From Rhodospirillaceae bacterium (lineage in GTDB: Bacteria > Pseudomonadota > Alphaproteobacteria > GCA-2731375): a DNA stretch of 64,000 nucleotides. The notes beneath the pieces were generated by a model that saw only the letters and a program-made list of their open reading frames with translations, was not told the DNA's origin and made no database searches. A program made the position numbers and the translations under genes. Shown here in pieces: positions 18,298 through 27,911 of this stretch; position 1 is the first letter of the stretch; each line of letters begins with the position of its first letter. The stretch spans positions 1 through 64,000 of the forward strand of contig JABIWH010000057.1 of the NCBI GenBank assembly GCA_018701215.1, given 5' to 3'.

Positions 18298-19041
18298 ATG
18301 GCGCAGGATAGGCAGCGGGCCAAGGTCCGCCTCCATGTAAGGGACGACCTGGCGGTGGACGGTGTCGTTGGGCTGGAGTCCAGCCAGGCGCATTATTTAC
18401 GCTCGGTTCTTCGCCTTGGCCCAGGCGATGAGGTGGCGTTGTTCAATGGCCGGGATGGCGAGTGGCGGGCCCGTATCGATACCATCGGCAAGGGCTGGGC
18501 CTCGCTGCAATTGACGGAACAAAGCCTGCCCCAACCCGTCGAGCCCGACATCTGGCTGCTGTTCGCGCCGATCAAACGCGGCCGGGTGGATTTTCTGGTG
18601 CAAAAAGCCACCGAACTGGGCGTCAGTATCCTGTTGCCCACCACCACCCGGCGCACGGTGGTGGAGCGGATCAATCTGGTCCGTTTGGGCACCACGGCGG
18701 CGGAAGCGGCGGAACAATGCCGCCGTCTCAGCGTGCCGGAACTGCGGCCCGTGCAATCTCTGGAAAAAGTGCTGGCATCCTGGCCCGAAGAACGCCGCCT
18801 GCTGTTTTGTGACGAGGCCGGCGGCCCGCCGGCGATCGAGGCCATGACGGGGCAAGAGCCAGCGCCGTGGGCCATACTAATTGGCCCCGAAGGCGGCTTC
18901 GACCCGGATGAAAGCCAAGCCTTGCGGGAGCGCCCCTTTGTTGTGCCCATGTCGCTTGGGCCCCGAATTCTGCGCGCCGAGACCGCTGCGGTCGCCGCTC
19001 TCAGCCTGTGGCAGGCAGTGCTCGGTGATGGCCGCGCCTAA
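18298..19041 (+). CDS. rsmE: 16S rRNA (uracil(1498)-N(3))-methyltransferase
   Basis: RsmE methylates U1498 of 16S rRNA with S-adenosylmethionine. The 247-residue protein has the N-terminal PUA-like part (HYLRSVLRLGPGDEVALFNG) and the SPOUT-fold C-terminus with the knot motifs LIGPEGGFDPDE and SLGPRILRAETA. The ATG at 18298 follows a TGAGG ribosome site and is divergent from ubiA across 48 bases. The order ubiA, rsmE, gshA is common in alphaproteobacteria. Confidence 0.96.
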   Translation: MAQDRQRAKVRLHVRDDLAVDGVVGLESSQAHYLRSVLRLGPGDEVALFNGRDGEWRARIDTIGKGWASLQLTEQSLPQPVEPDIWLLFAPIKRGRVDFLVQKATELGVSILLPTTTRRTVVERINLVRLGTTAAEAAEQCRRLSVPELRPVQSLEKVLASWPEERRLLFCDEAGGPPAIEAMTGQEPAPWAILIGPEGGFDPDESQALRERPFVVPMSLGPRILRAETAAVAALSLWQAVLGDGRA

Positions 19042-19145
19042 CCAACCCACTTGCATCCGGGCCCCGCATATATTAACTCGAATATAGCCATCCTGCCGTT
19101 TTGAGGGTTGGGAGGCTTTGTGACGGCAAGCCGAGGTTATTGTAT

Positions 19146-20513
19146 ATGTCAGAGAATTCCGCCGGCGCGCCACCGCCAGTCGAAGATTTTTCCGAGCTCG
19201 TAGCCTATATCGCCGATGGCGTGAAGCCGCGCGACCGCTGGAAGATCGGTACCGAGCACGAGAAATTCGCCTACCGCCGTTCCGATCTGGGCCGCCTGGA
19301 CTATGACGGCCCCCAAGGTATCGGCGCCATGCTGGAAGGCTTGCAGCGCTTTGGCTGGAAGCCGGTGTCCGAGGCCGGCAATGTCATTGCCCTGGCCCAG
19401 GATGGTGCCTCCATCACGCTGGAGCCGGGCGGGCAGTTTGAATTGTCCGGCGCACCGCTGGAGAACCTGCATCAGACCTGCGCCGAGGTGCATAATCATC
19501 TGGCTCAAGTCAAAGAAGTCGCCCAGGCAATGGACGTGGGTTTTCTTGGCCTCGGCTTTGATCCGAAATGGCGGCGCGAGGATGTCCCCGTGATGCCCAA
19601 GGGGCGCTACAACCTGATGCTGGCCTATATGCCCACCAAGGGCAAACTGGGACCGGACATGATGCTGCGGTCTTGCACGGTACAGGTCAATCTGGACTTC
19701 GGCTCGGAAGCCGACATGGTGCAGAAATTCCGCGTCTCCCTGGCGCTGCAACCCCTGGCGACGGCGCTGTTCGCCAACTCGCCTTTCACCGAGGGCAAGC
19801 CGAACGGTTTCTTATCCCTGCGCAGCCAGGTATGGACCGATACCGACCCCGACCGCACGGGCATGCTGCCCTTCGTCTTTGACGGTGACATGGGCTTCGA
19901 GGCCTATGCCCGCCATGCCATTGATGTGCCCATGTATTTCGTCTACCGCGACGGCAAATACCTGGACGCCACGGGGCAATCTTTCCGCGACTTCATGGAC
20001 GGGAAGCTACCCGCTCTGCCGGGCGAAAAGCCGACCATCAAGGATTGGGAGGATCATCTGACAACTCTTTTTCCCGAAGTCCGGATGAAGAAGTTCCTGG
20101 AAATGCGCGGCGCCGATGGCGGCCCCTGGGCCAGCCTGTGCGCCTTGCCCGCCCTGTGGGTGGGCCTGTTGTACGACCAGGGCGCGCAGGATGCGGCCTG
20201 GGATCTGGTCAAGCACATGACGGTCGGGGAAATGGCCAGAATTCGCGACGAGGTGCCCCGTCTTGGCCTGGCAACGCAAATGGACGATGGCCGCACCCTG
20301 TTGGACCTGGCCGGACCGGTTCTTGATATCGCGGCCGGTGGCCTGCGCGCCCGGGCCCGGCCCGGCGTGGTCTCGGCGAATGAGACCGAATATCTGGCCA
20401 CCTTGCAGGAAACCGTGGCCGTCGGCCGCACCCCGGCGGAAATTCTGTTGGATCGTTATAACGGTGAATGGCAACAGTCCGTCGATCCCATATTCACGGA
20501 ACTCAGCTACTAG
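19146..20513 (+). CDS. gshA: glutamate--cysteine ligase, plant/alphaproteobacterial type
   Basis: This enzyme makes gamma-glutamylcysteine, the first step of glutathione synthesis. At 455 residues it has the length and motifs of the GCS2 (plant-like) class: WKIGTEHEKFAY near the N-terminus, LEPGGQFELSGAP, and LMLAYMPTKGKLG. I use ATG 19146, matching the family start, rather than the longer frame from 19101. It ends one base into the following hydrolase GTG, so the two are coupled. gshB is not in the window. Confidence 0.96.
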   Translation: MSENSAGAPPPVEDFSELVAYIADGVKPRDRWKIGTEHEKFAYRRSDLGRLDYDGPQGIGAMLEGLQRFGWKPVSEAGNVIALAQDGASITLEPGGQFELSGAPLENLHQTCAEVHNHLAQVKEVAQAMDVGFLGLGFDPKWRREDVPVMPKGRYNLMLAYMPTKGKLGPDMMLRSCTVQVNLDFGSEADMVQKFRVSLALQPLATALFANSPFTEGKPNGFLSLRSQVWTDTDPDRTGMLPFVFDGDMGFEAYARHAIDVPMYFVYRDGKYLDATGQSFRDFMDGKLPALPGEKPTIKDWEDHLTTLFPEVRMKKFLEMRGADGGPWASLCALPALWVGLLYDQGAQDAAWDLVKHMTVGEMARIRDEVPRLGLATQMDDGRTLLDLAGPVLDIAAGGLRARARPGVVSANETEYLATLQETVAVGRTPAEILLDRYNGEWQQSVDPIFTELSY

Positions 20514-21448
20514 TGACCACGCCGACCCTGCCCCCTAATTTCGCCGAAGCCTTCACCGTCCCCACGACGGGCGGGCTGGAACTCCGCGTCTACCGTCTGC
20601 AAAAGGCGCCGGACGAGGCCGCCCCGGCGCTGATCTTTGCCCATGCAAACGGCTTCAACGCCGGTTGCTACCAGCCGTTTCTACGCTGTTTGAGCGCGCA
20701 TTTCAGAGTCTTCGCCTATGATGCCAGGGGTCACGGCAATTCCTCCCGGCCCCTGGATAATCTTGAACATGACTATGCCATGGTGCGCTTTGCCGAGGAT
20801 CTCAGCGCCATCACGGCCCGTGTGCGCTGGATGATCGGGGCGGAGGCCGCGCTGCATTTCGCCTCCCATTCCCTGGGCGGCCTGGCGGCGGTGCTGATGG
20901 AGGCCGAATTGGACGAAGCGCCGTTCGACAGCCTGACCCTGTTCGAACCGCCGATTTATCCCCCCGACGACCATGTGGAACGCGCCGCGGCACTGGTGCA
21001 TGCGCCGATCTTTATCCGCTGGGCGGCGGCGCGTCGGGGTACATTTCCCGACCGCCAGGCGCTGCGGGCGGAGATGGACAAGATCATCACCTACCGCCGT
21101 TTCGCCCCGGAGATGATGGAAGCCTATATGGACGCGGCGGTGGAGGCGGGGCCTGACGGCGGTCTGGCGCTGCGTTGTCCCGGCGTGATCGAATCCGCGA
21201 TTTACGGCAATTGCCCCTATAGCGGTATTTTCGAGCAGACAGCGGCGGTGACGACCCGGGCCCGGATCTATGCCACCGATCAATCCGTGCTGCCGGATCT
21301 GCATTCCTGGGCGCCGGGCACCATGGCCTCGATCGCCGCCAACATGGCCCAGGCCGAGGCGCGCACCATGCCCGGCTGCCTGCACCTGATGGTTCAGGAA
21401 GACCCCGATGCCTGCGCCGCCGCCGTGATTGATAACGCGCTGGGCTAG
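20513..21448 (+). CDS. alpha/beta hydrolase
   Basis: This 311-residue protein has the oxyanion-hole region FAHANGFNAG, the nucleophile elbow SHSLGG (G-x-S-x-G variant with Ser at the first position), and a late histidine in MPGCLHLMVQEDP as the probable catalytic His. Substrate is unknown. The start is GTG 20513, one base inside the gshA stop; the frame reaching back to 20468 lies inside gshA. Coupling to gshA suggests co-expression but not necessarily a role in glutathione metabolism. Confidence 0.85.
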   Translation: MTTPTLPPNFAEAFTVPTTGGLELRVYRLQKAPDEAAPALIFAHANGFNAGCYQPFLRCLSAHFRVFAYDARGHGNSSRPLDNLEHDYAMVRFAEDLSAITARVRWMIGAEAALHFASHSLGGLAAVLMEAELDEAPFDSLTLFEPPIYPPDDHVERAAALVHAPIFIRWAAARRGTFPDRQALRAEMDKIITYRRFAPEMMEAYMDAAVEAGPDGGLALRCPGVIESAIYGNCPYSGIFEQTAAVTTRARIYATDQSVLPDLHSWAPGTMASIAANMAQAEARTMPGCLHLMVQEDPDACAAAVIDNALG

Positions 21449-21453
21449 CGCGG

Positions 21454-22833
21454 TTAGTTAAAGACTTGATTTGGCAGCCAATTGGCCAATAGGGGAAAGG
21501 CTATGACCAGGCTGATAACCAACAGCTGCGCCCCGACGATGGGGATGATGCCGCGATAGATATCGCCGATCTTGACCTCCGGCGGGGCCGCGCCTTTCAG
21601 AAAGAACAGCGCAAAACCAAACGGTGGCGTCAGGAACGATGTTTGCAGGGTCAAGGCAATCAGCGTCGCCATCCACAGCGCGCCGCTGCCGTCCGGGCCC
21701 AGATGGGCGGAGAAATCCAAATCGCGCAACACCGGCATGAACAAGGGCAGGGTGATGATCGTGATCTCGATCCAGTCGATAAAAAAGCCCAGGATGAAGA
21801 TAATCCCGATGATGGTGAACAGCATGCCCCAATCGCCAAAGGCCAGGCTGCCCAGCATCTGGGAGACCACTTCGTCGCCGCTGAAAAAACGGAATGGGTA
21901 GGAAAACACATTGGCGGCCAGGACCACGAAAAAAACCATGGCTGTCATCAGGGCCGCGCCCTCGATAACTTCGCGGAACAACGGCCAGGTCAGCCGGCCG
22001 TTCAACAACATCAGCAACAAACCGCCCGCCGCGCCCACCGCACCTGATTGCGGCGGCGTGGCCCAGGCGAAAATGATCGAGCCCAGGACCAGGAAAATCA
22101 GGCCGGCCGGCAGCACCAGGCCGCGGACATAAAAAAGCAGCCATTGCCAGGGCGACCAGCCAAAGCTCCAATGATCAACGGCGCTGCTATCAGGATGCTT
22201 GGGCGGCGAGCGCCAGGCGGCGATTACGTAATAGAGCAGGTAGAGCACGATCAGAATGGCTGCCGGCCACAGTGCGGCCAGGAACATGTGCCCAATCGTA
22301 ACCCGCAGCCGGCCGGCCAGAAAAAACAACATGATCGCGGGCGGTAGGATCAGGCCCAGAGTGCCGGCGGCGGCCACCACGCCGCTGGCCAGGCTGGGAC
22401 GATAGCCCTGTTCCAGCATGGTCGGCAGGGCAATCAGGGCCAAGGTGGCGACGGATGCACCGATAACGCCCGCTGTCGGTGCCAGGAGTATGCCCAGCAG
22501 GGTAACGGCAATGGCCATGCCCGCCGGCACCCGGCCCAATAGATGCTGCAAGGCCAGCAGCAGATCGCGGGCGATGCCGCTTTTCTCCAACGCCATGCCC
22601 ATGAACAACAGCATGGGCACGGTGGGATAGATCAGGCTGCCGTTGATGCTGCCGTAAATGCGCAGGGGAATGTTCAACAAGGCGATCACCGGCATCTCGC
22701 CGATGGCGATGCCGATCAGACAAAATCCGACGCCCAGACCGGCTAGCAGCACCGCCACGGGAAGCCCGGAAAAGATCAAGACCGCCAGGGAAGCCAGCAT
22801 GGCATAGGGCAGAATATCGACGAATTCGAACAT
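21454..22833 (-). CDS. TRAP transporter large permease (DctM)
   Basis: This 459-residue membrane protein has at least eleven hydrophobic segments and the DctM hallmarks SGLPVAVLLAGLGVGF, YPTVPMLLFMGMALEKSGIA, LLAPTAGVIGAS and FFIDWIEITIITLPLFMPV. DctM is the sodium-coupled elevator subunit of TRAP importers. It normally works with a DctQ small permease and a periplasmic DctP binding protein. Here the DctQ is the C-terminal domain of the RND protein encoded 12 bases upstream, and no dctP is found in the window. The sequence type resembles the group annotated as mannitol/chloroaromatic-like, a label that does not define the substrate. Confidence 0.92.
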   Translation of the reverse strand: MFEFVDILPYAMLASLAVLIFSGLPVAVLLAGLGVGFCLIGIAIGEMPVIALLNIPLRIYGSINGSLIYPTVPMLLFMGMALEKSGIARDLLLALQHLLGRVPAGMAIAVTLLGILLAPTAGVIGASVATLALIALPTMLEQGYRPSLASGVVAAAGTLGLILPPAIMLFFLAGRLRVTIGHMFLAALWPAAILIVLYLLYYVIAAWRSPPKHPDSSAVDHWSFGWSPWQWLLFYVRGLVLPAGLIFLVLGSIIFAWATPPQSGAVGAAGGLLLMLLNGRLTWPLFREVIEGAALMTAMVFFVVLAANVFSYPFRFFSGDEVVSQMLGSLAFGDWGMLFTIIGIIFILGFFIDWIEITIITLPLFMPVLRDLDFSAHLGPDGSGALWMATLIALTLQTSFLTPPFGFALFFLKGAAPPEVKIGDIYRGIIPIVGAQLLVISLVIAFPLLANWLPNQVFN

Positions 22834-22845
22834 GCTGTATGCGGC

Positions 22846-25800
22846 CTATTCTTTCGGCAGCCGTTGCGCCAGATTGCGCACGGCGGCGATGATCGCCGCG
22901 ATCAGGAACAGGCCCAGCCCAAACGGCATCGCGGCCTTCAGCAGCCAGCGGCCCGGCGCGCCAAGGCCCAGCGCCAGTTTTTCGCCTGCCTGGTAGCTTT
23001 CAATGGTGTAGGGGATGCCATAGTACACGACCACCAAAGTGAACGGCAGCATCAACAACAGCAGGCCGATTAACTCGATGCGGCTCCGCGCCCTGGGGCC
23101 CAGCCTCTCGCGGATGACGTCGACGCGGACATGGGCGCCGCGCACATAGGCATATCCAAGGGTCAACAGAACCAGGAAGACAAACAGCTCCCATTCCAGA
23201 TATTGCGGAAGCGAGGTGGTGTAATTGAACACCTTGCGGGCAACGATCTCGAAAATGCGGACGCAAATCATGAAAGGCAGAATGACCAGGGCGCTCCAAA
23301 AGCCAATGGCGGCGATGGTTCGCTCAAGACGGCCCAAGACAAGCAATAGCTTTTCCCGGGCCGTGGCGGCGCGAAATGCGTCCCATTTCTCCTGCCGCAG
23401 CCCTGCGCCCGCGCGGCGGTTTTGGCGCAAGTTGGAAAAATCCAGCTGAATGGCGATCAGGGCGGGGATCACCAGCAACACCAGAATGGTGGCAAACGCC
23501 AGCCCGAATATCATGGTGATGGCCATGGGGATCAGGAATTGCGCCTGCAGGCTGGTTTCGAACAACAACGGCGTCAGCCCGCCGATGGTTGTTAACGAGG
23601 TCAGCATGACGGCGCGCAGACGGTCCTGACTGCCGGCCACGATGGCCTGAATGGTCTCCTCGCCGGTGCCGATGCGCTCGTCGATGGTGGCGACCAGAAT
23701 GATGGAATCGTTGACTAATATGCCCGACAGACCCAACAGGCCGACCAGGGTCAACAGGCTCAAATCAAAACCCAGCAGCAGATGCCCGATGACGGCGCCG
23801 ATAACGCCAAAAGGGATCACCGCCATGACCACGATCGGCCGGGTGTAGGATGAAAAGACCCAGGCCAGGATGATATAAATCGCGGCCATGCCGACCAGGG
23901 CGCCAAGCTTCATATCGGCCATGGTGCGGGCCTGTTCCTCGGCCCGGCCGGCAAAGCTGTATTGCAGGCCGTAACGCCGCGCGATATTGGGTAGTTCGCC
24001 GTCTTCCAATGCCTCTATCAGCTTGCCGGCGCGGATCTTGCTCTCGGCCAATTCACCGGTGATGGCGATTTCGCGTTGGCCGTCCTTGCGCCGGATCCGG
24101 GCAAAGCCGGCGCTTTCGCGCATCGAGACGACCTCGCTCAAGGGCACATCAACGCCCGTGGGGCTGCTCAGATACAGGTTCAGCAGATCTTCGGTGGTGA
24201 TGGCGCCACGGGCGTATTGTACCTTGACCGTGACCTCCTCATCGCCCCGGGGAAAGCGCTTGGCGATGGCGCCCTGAAACGCCGCGCGGACCTGCCTACC
24301 CACACTGTCGGTGGAAAAGCCAAGGGCCCGGCCTCTGGGCGTCAGCTCAAGAATGACCTCCTGTTTGCCATAGGGCAGGTCGTCTTCCACATCGCTGACA
24401 CCGGGGAAGCGTTCCAGCAAGGCCTTGATCTCGCGCGTCGCGTCCTTCAGGTCCCGGGTGCTGCCGCCGCTGAGGCGGATATCGATCTCCTTGCCGGGCG
24501 GGCCGCCCCGGCGTTCGTTCAGATTGACTCGTTCGACACCCGGCTGCATCTCGATATTGGTACGCCAAGACGTGATGAAATCCGGCATGCGGACCTCCCG
24601 ATGATCCGAGGGGGCCAGCTGCACGTAAAGACCGCCGTACTTGTCACCACGCACCGATTGAAATTCGTTGGCCTGGGTCCGGCCCAGTTTGCCAAATGTG
24701 GAATGGATCAAGTCCTCGCCATTGCCCGTCTGGTCCGGCGACTGCTTCATCACGCTATGGGCGGCGCGCTCCAACTCGCGGACCATGGCTTCGGTTTTTT
24801 CGCGCGGCGTGCCGGGCATCATCACCACGTTGCCATAGACGATGTCGCCCTCGGGCGTTGGGAAGAACTGAAAACCGATCCGGCCGCCTGCAATAATGCC
24901 AAGGGCCAGGATCAGAGCGCCGACGGCGCAGGCCAGGGTGAGATAGCGCCAGGCTACGCAGACCTCCAGCATGCGGCGGTAGGGGCCACTGCGAAAGCGG
25001 TCAAAGTGGTGGTTGAACCAGGCCCGTGGCCGGGAGTCCTCGTCGCTGCCATGCAACAGCGCGCCGCGTAAATGGCCGGGCAGAACCAGGAAACATTCAA
25101 CCAGCGAGGCGATCAGGACCGAGACCGTGACCAGGGGAATCGCGCCCAGGATGGTGCCGATAATGCCGCCGATCATGAACAGCGGCAAAAAGGCGGCGAC
25201 GGTGGTCAGGGACGATGCCACCACCGGCGCCAGCATGCGCAGGGCGCCTTCTTCCGCCGCCGCACCCGGGTCCAGGCCCCGGCGGCGGCGCGAGGTGCTG
25301 TGTTCCCCGACCACGATGGCATCGTCGACGATGATGCCCAGGGTCATGATCAAGGCGAACAGGCTGACCATGTTGATGGACTGCCCGCTCAACAACATCA
25401 CGCCCATGGTAGCCATAAGCGCGACCGGAATGCCGGCGGCGACCCAGATGGCGACCCGCAAATTCAGGAAAATGAACAGAATGATCAAGACCAGCACCAG
25501 ACCGCCCAGGCCGTTCTTCAGCAGAATGTTGATGCGCTCGCGGATCAAACCGGCCTGCACGTCGTAATGTTCCAGGGTCAGGGTCGGCGGCAGGGTCAGG
25601 CGAAGTTCCGCCAGATAGTCATCGACGGTCCGCGAGATATCCAATGCATCGGCGCCGACCGCGCGCTTGACGTGCAGTTCAATGGCCCGGTCCGCCGACA
25701 ACCGGCCCTCGGGCGCCTTGTCGTCGAAGGCTTCCCGTACCGTCGCGACATCGCGCAGGCGGATTTTTTCCCCGTTCGGCAACGAGCGGATCTCGATCTC

Positions 25801-26514
25801 GCCCAGGCCGGCCGCCGTGGTAACCAGGCCGAGGCTGCGGATCTGCTTTTCAACCTGGCCCTCGATATTGCCAGACGGCAGGTCCTGGCTGCGGCTGCGG
25901 ATGCGGGCGGCGATATCGTCCAGACTTAGACCCAGCCGGCGCAGGGCCCGGGGCGTCATATCGACCCAGATTTCCTCGTCCCGGGCGCCGAACATCAGAA
26001 CTTGATCGATGCCGCGCGCCAGCAACCCCTCGCGGATACGCTTGGCGACGGCTTTCAGGGCGCTTTCGCTGAACGGGCCTGAAAGGGCGATCCGGGAAAT
26101 GGTATCGAAACGGGCGACCCGGCGAATAATCGGTGTTTCGCTGCCCTCCGGCAATGTCGTGACCTGGGCGATGGCGGAGACCACGTCGGCGCGGCCGGCC
26201 TGCATGTCGCTGCCGGCATTGTACTTCACCAAGACGGTTGCCGAGCCCTCGACAGCGAAGGATTCGACGTGATCCACGTCGTTCAAATAGCGGACTTCGG
26301 GCTCTATCGCGGTGACGATGTTGGCTTCGACATCCTCGGCGCTGGCACCAGGCCAGGCGACGTTGATGGAAACCATATCGATGCCGAAATCGGGAAAAAA
26401 CTGCGTGTTTAGGCGTGACAGCGAGACCGCGCCCAGCACCAGCATGACCACCATCAGCAGATTGGCGGCGTTGCGGTGGCGAACGAACAGGCGGACCAGA
26501 TCGGCGGGGGACAT
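22846..26514 (-). CDS. RND efflux permease fused to a TRAP small permease (DctQ)
   Basis: This 1222-residue protein is two transporters in one chain. Residues 1-1031 are an RND efflux permease: a first helix near 15-33, two large periplasmic loops, the proton-relay motif GIIVDDAIVVGEHS in TM4 (Asp397/Asp398) and a TM10 motif GILVNDSIILVATIDE. Its length equals a complete RND subunit. Residues from about 1060 to 1222 form a complete DctQ: four helices near 1071-1091, 1106-1124, 1146-1167 and 1196-1212, with the signature YLEWELFVFLVLLTLGYAYV followed by RGAHVRVDVIRERL. A linker of about 28 residues, basic and polar, joins them. The frame is open throughout. It abuts the membrane fusion protein gene with no gap and is followed 12 bases later by dctM. 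What it transports is unknown. Confidence 0.9.
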   Translation of the reverse strand: MSPADLVRLFVRHRNAANLLMVVMLVLGAVSLSRLNTQFFPDFGIDMVSINVAWPGASAEDVEANIVTAIEPEVRYLNDVDHVESFAVEGSATVLVKYNAGSDMQAGRADVVSAIAQVTTLPEGSETPIIRRVARFDTISRIALSGPFSESALKAVAKRIREGLLARGIDQVLMFGARDEEIWVDMTPRALRRLGLSLDDIAARIRSRSQDLPSGNIEGQVEKQIRSLGLVTTAAGLGEIEIRSLPNGEKIRLRDVATVREAFDDKAPEGRLSADRAIELHVKRAVGADALDISRTVDDYLAELRLTLPPTLTLEHYDVQAGLIRERINILLKNGLGGLVLVLIILFIFLNLRVAIWVAAGIPVALMATMGVMLLSGQSINMVSLFALIMTLGIIVDDAIVVGEHSTSRRRRGLDPGAAAEEGALRMLAPVVASSLTTVAAFLPLFMIGGIIGTILGAIPLVTVSVLIASLVECFLVLPGHLRGALLHGSDEDSRPRAWFNHHFDRFRSGPYRRMLEVCVAWRYLTLACAVGALILALGIIAGGRIGFQFFPTPEGDIVYGNVVMMPGTPREKTEAMVRELERAAHSVMKQSPDQTGNGEDLIHSTFGKLGRTQANEFQSVRGDKYGGLYVQLAPSDHREVRMPDFITSWRTNIEMQPGVERVNLNERRGGPPGKEIDIRLSGGSTRDLKDATREIKALLERFPGVSDVEDDLPYGKQEVILELTPRGRALGFSTDSVGRQVRAAFQGAIAKRFPRGDEEVTVKVQYARGAITTEDLLNLYLSSPTGVDVPLSEVVSMRESAGFARIRRKDGQREIAITGELAESKIRAGKLIEALEDGELPNIARRYGLQYSFAGRAEEQARTMADMKLGALVGMAAIYIILAWVFSSYTRPIVVMAVIPFGVIGAVIGHLLLGFDLSLLTLVGLLGLSGILVNDSIILVATIDERIGTGEETIQAIVAGSQDRLRAVMLTSLTTIGGLTPLLFETSLQAQFLIPMAITMIFGLAFATILVLLVIPALIAIQLDFSNLRQNRRAGAGLRQEKWDAFRAATAREKLLLVLGRLERTIAAIGFWSALVILPFMICVRIFEIVARKVFNYTTSLPQYLEWELFVFLVLLTLGYAYVRGAHVRVDVIRERLGPRARSRIELIGLLLLMLPFTLVVVYYGIPYTIESYQAGEKLALGLGAPGRWLLKAAMPFGLGLFLIAAIIAAVRNLAQRLPKE
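22849..23337 (-). other. DctQ domain within the RND fusion protein
   Basis: These bases encode residues about 1060-1222 of the fusion. The stretch by itself has the size and four-helix pattern of a free DctQ subunit and the conserved RGAHVRVD motif between helices 2 and 3. No internal start codon with a clear ribosome site was found at the junction, so separate translation is not obvious, though I could not exclude it. Confidence 0.85.
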
Positions 26515-27780
26515 TTAGCGGATTTCCACCTTCTGGCCCGGTCCGATTTCGGCGAAACGGGTCGTGACGACCTGGTCGCCATTGCGGATTTCGCCGCGCA
26601 GAAGGACGTCGTTGCCGATCCGTGCGATCAATTCGACTTGGCGTTTTTTCAGGCGCTCGCCCTCGATGACATAGACCGTGTTGCTGTCATACAGGGCGCT
26701 TTCAGGCAATTGCGCCACCCCGCGAAAGGTACGGTCAGCCATGGTGATGGTCACGAAGGCACCGGGCCGCAGGGGCTTGGACAAATCGACGCCTTCGAGG
26801 CGGATATAAACCTGCACGCCGCCGCTGGCACTGTCGATCCGGGCGCCGATCCGGTCCAGGCGCCCTTTGTAGGGAAATTGGTGCCCGCCGACCTGCCAGG
26901 TAATCTCGATCGCTCGCCCGACCAGTGTTCCGTTCTGGCTGCTGTTCGGGGCGCCTTCGGACACCAGGCGTCCGTATTGGCCGTCCGACAGGGTCACGCG
27001 CGCTTCCAGCCGGCCCGCATCGATCAGGCGGGCGACACGGTCGTTGGCGCTTAACCGTTTGCCGACCTGGGCTTCGACATCGGCCAGAAAACCATCGAAA
27101 GGCGCCGTCAGGCGGACCCGCTGCAGATTGCGTTCCGCGCGCCGCAACCCGACGTGCAAGCGGTTGATGACCGCTTCCTGCTGTTTGATATGCGCGGTTT
27201 CAGCCCTGAGACCGCTCTGCCGCATTTCGGTGGTTTTTTGCTGCTTGGTCAGCTCCATCCGCGCGGTATCGAGCTTTTTTTCCGACACCGTGCCCCGGCC
27301 GGACAGGGCGTTCATGCGTTTTACATCACGCTGAAGCAGTATGACCATTTCCTGGTCCCGGCGCAGTGCGGCGGCATCGGAATTCCTGCGGGCCTTGATT
27401 TCTTCCAACCGGGCGGTGGCCTCGCCGATTTGTGCCGTTAGTTCATCAAACTTGGCGCGGTAGTCGAAATCGTCGATTGCGACGATCATGTCGCCTTGGC
27501 GCAGGCTGCCGCCGTCAACGAAGGTCTCGGCCACGGCGACAACCTCGCCCGCCACCAGAGCACGCAGCTCAACCTCGCGCCCCGCGACGATCTCTCCATA
27601 CAGGCGAAGCCTTGGTTGGATGTCGCCAAGGCCGACCTTGGTGGCCGCGACAAGCCAGGGCTGCTCAACCTTGTCCAGGGGTTCGACGACCGGTTTGGTG
27701 CGCAACAGGTATACCGCACCCGCCAACGCCGCCAGCACCACGATCCCGGGTACGACTGCTTTTCTTACTTGCCATGACAT
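26515..27780 (-). CDS. RND/HlyD-type periplasmic membrane fusion protein
   Basis: This 421-residue protein has an N-terminal membrane anchor (VVPGIVVLAALAGAVYLL) and a lipoyl half-motif ELRALVAGEVVAVAETFVDGG. An alpha-helical hairpin of about 120 residues (coiled coil, rich in Glu, Arg, Gln) is followed by the matching lipoyl half RVRLTAPFDGFLADVEAQVG, and a beta-barrel ends in LPESALYDSNTVYVIEG. It would link the RND permease to an outer-membrane channel. It is the first gene of the three-gene operon, and its stop codon directly touches the RND start. No TolC-like gene is in the window. Confidence 0.93.
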   Translation of the reverse strand: MSWQVRKAVVPGIVVLAALAGAVYLLRTKPVVEPLDKVEQPWLVAATKVGLGDIQPRLRLYGEIVAGREVELRALVAGEVVAVAETFVDGGSLRQGDMIVAIDDFDYRAKFDELTAQIGEATARLEEIKARRNSDAAALRRDQEMVILLQRDVKRMNALSGRGTVSEKKLDTARMELTKQQKTTEMRQSGLRAETAHIKQQEAVINRLHVGLRRAERNLQRVRLTAPFDGFLADVEAQVGKRLSANDRVARLIDAGRLEARVTLSDGQYGRLVSEGAPNSSQNGTLVGRAIEITWQVGGHQFPYKGRLDRIGARIDSASGGVQVYIRLEGVDLSKPLRPGAFVTITMADRTFRGVAQLPESALYDSNTVYVIEGERLKKRQVELIARIGNDVLLRGEIRNGDQVVTTRFAEIGPGQKVEIR

Positions 27781-27911
27781 GGCGGGAAACTACGCAGTCG
27801 GACAGCCATGATCAAGCACTGCTGTTTAGGCGCTGGGATTGGTGGACCGCTGGACGGCTGACCGCTATCCTGGCGCGATTCCAGGTCGACCGAATTAATG
27901 GGGAAGAATAT

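Noticed and set aside
22846..23421. A separate dctQ gene overlapping the RND gene end
   Set aside because: No in-frame start with a clear ribosome site was seen at the junction and the reading frame is continuous with the RND protein.
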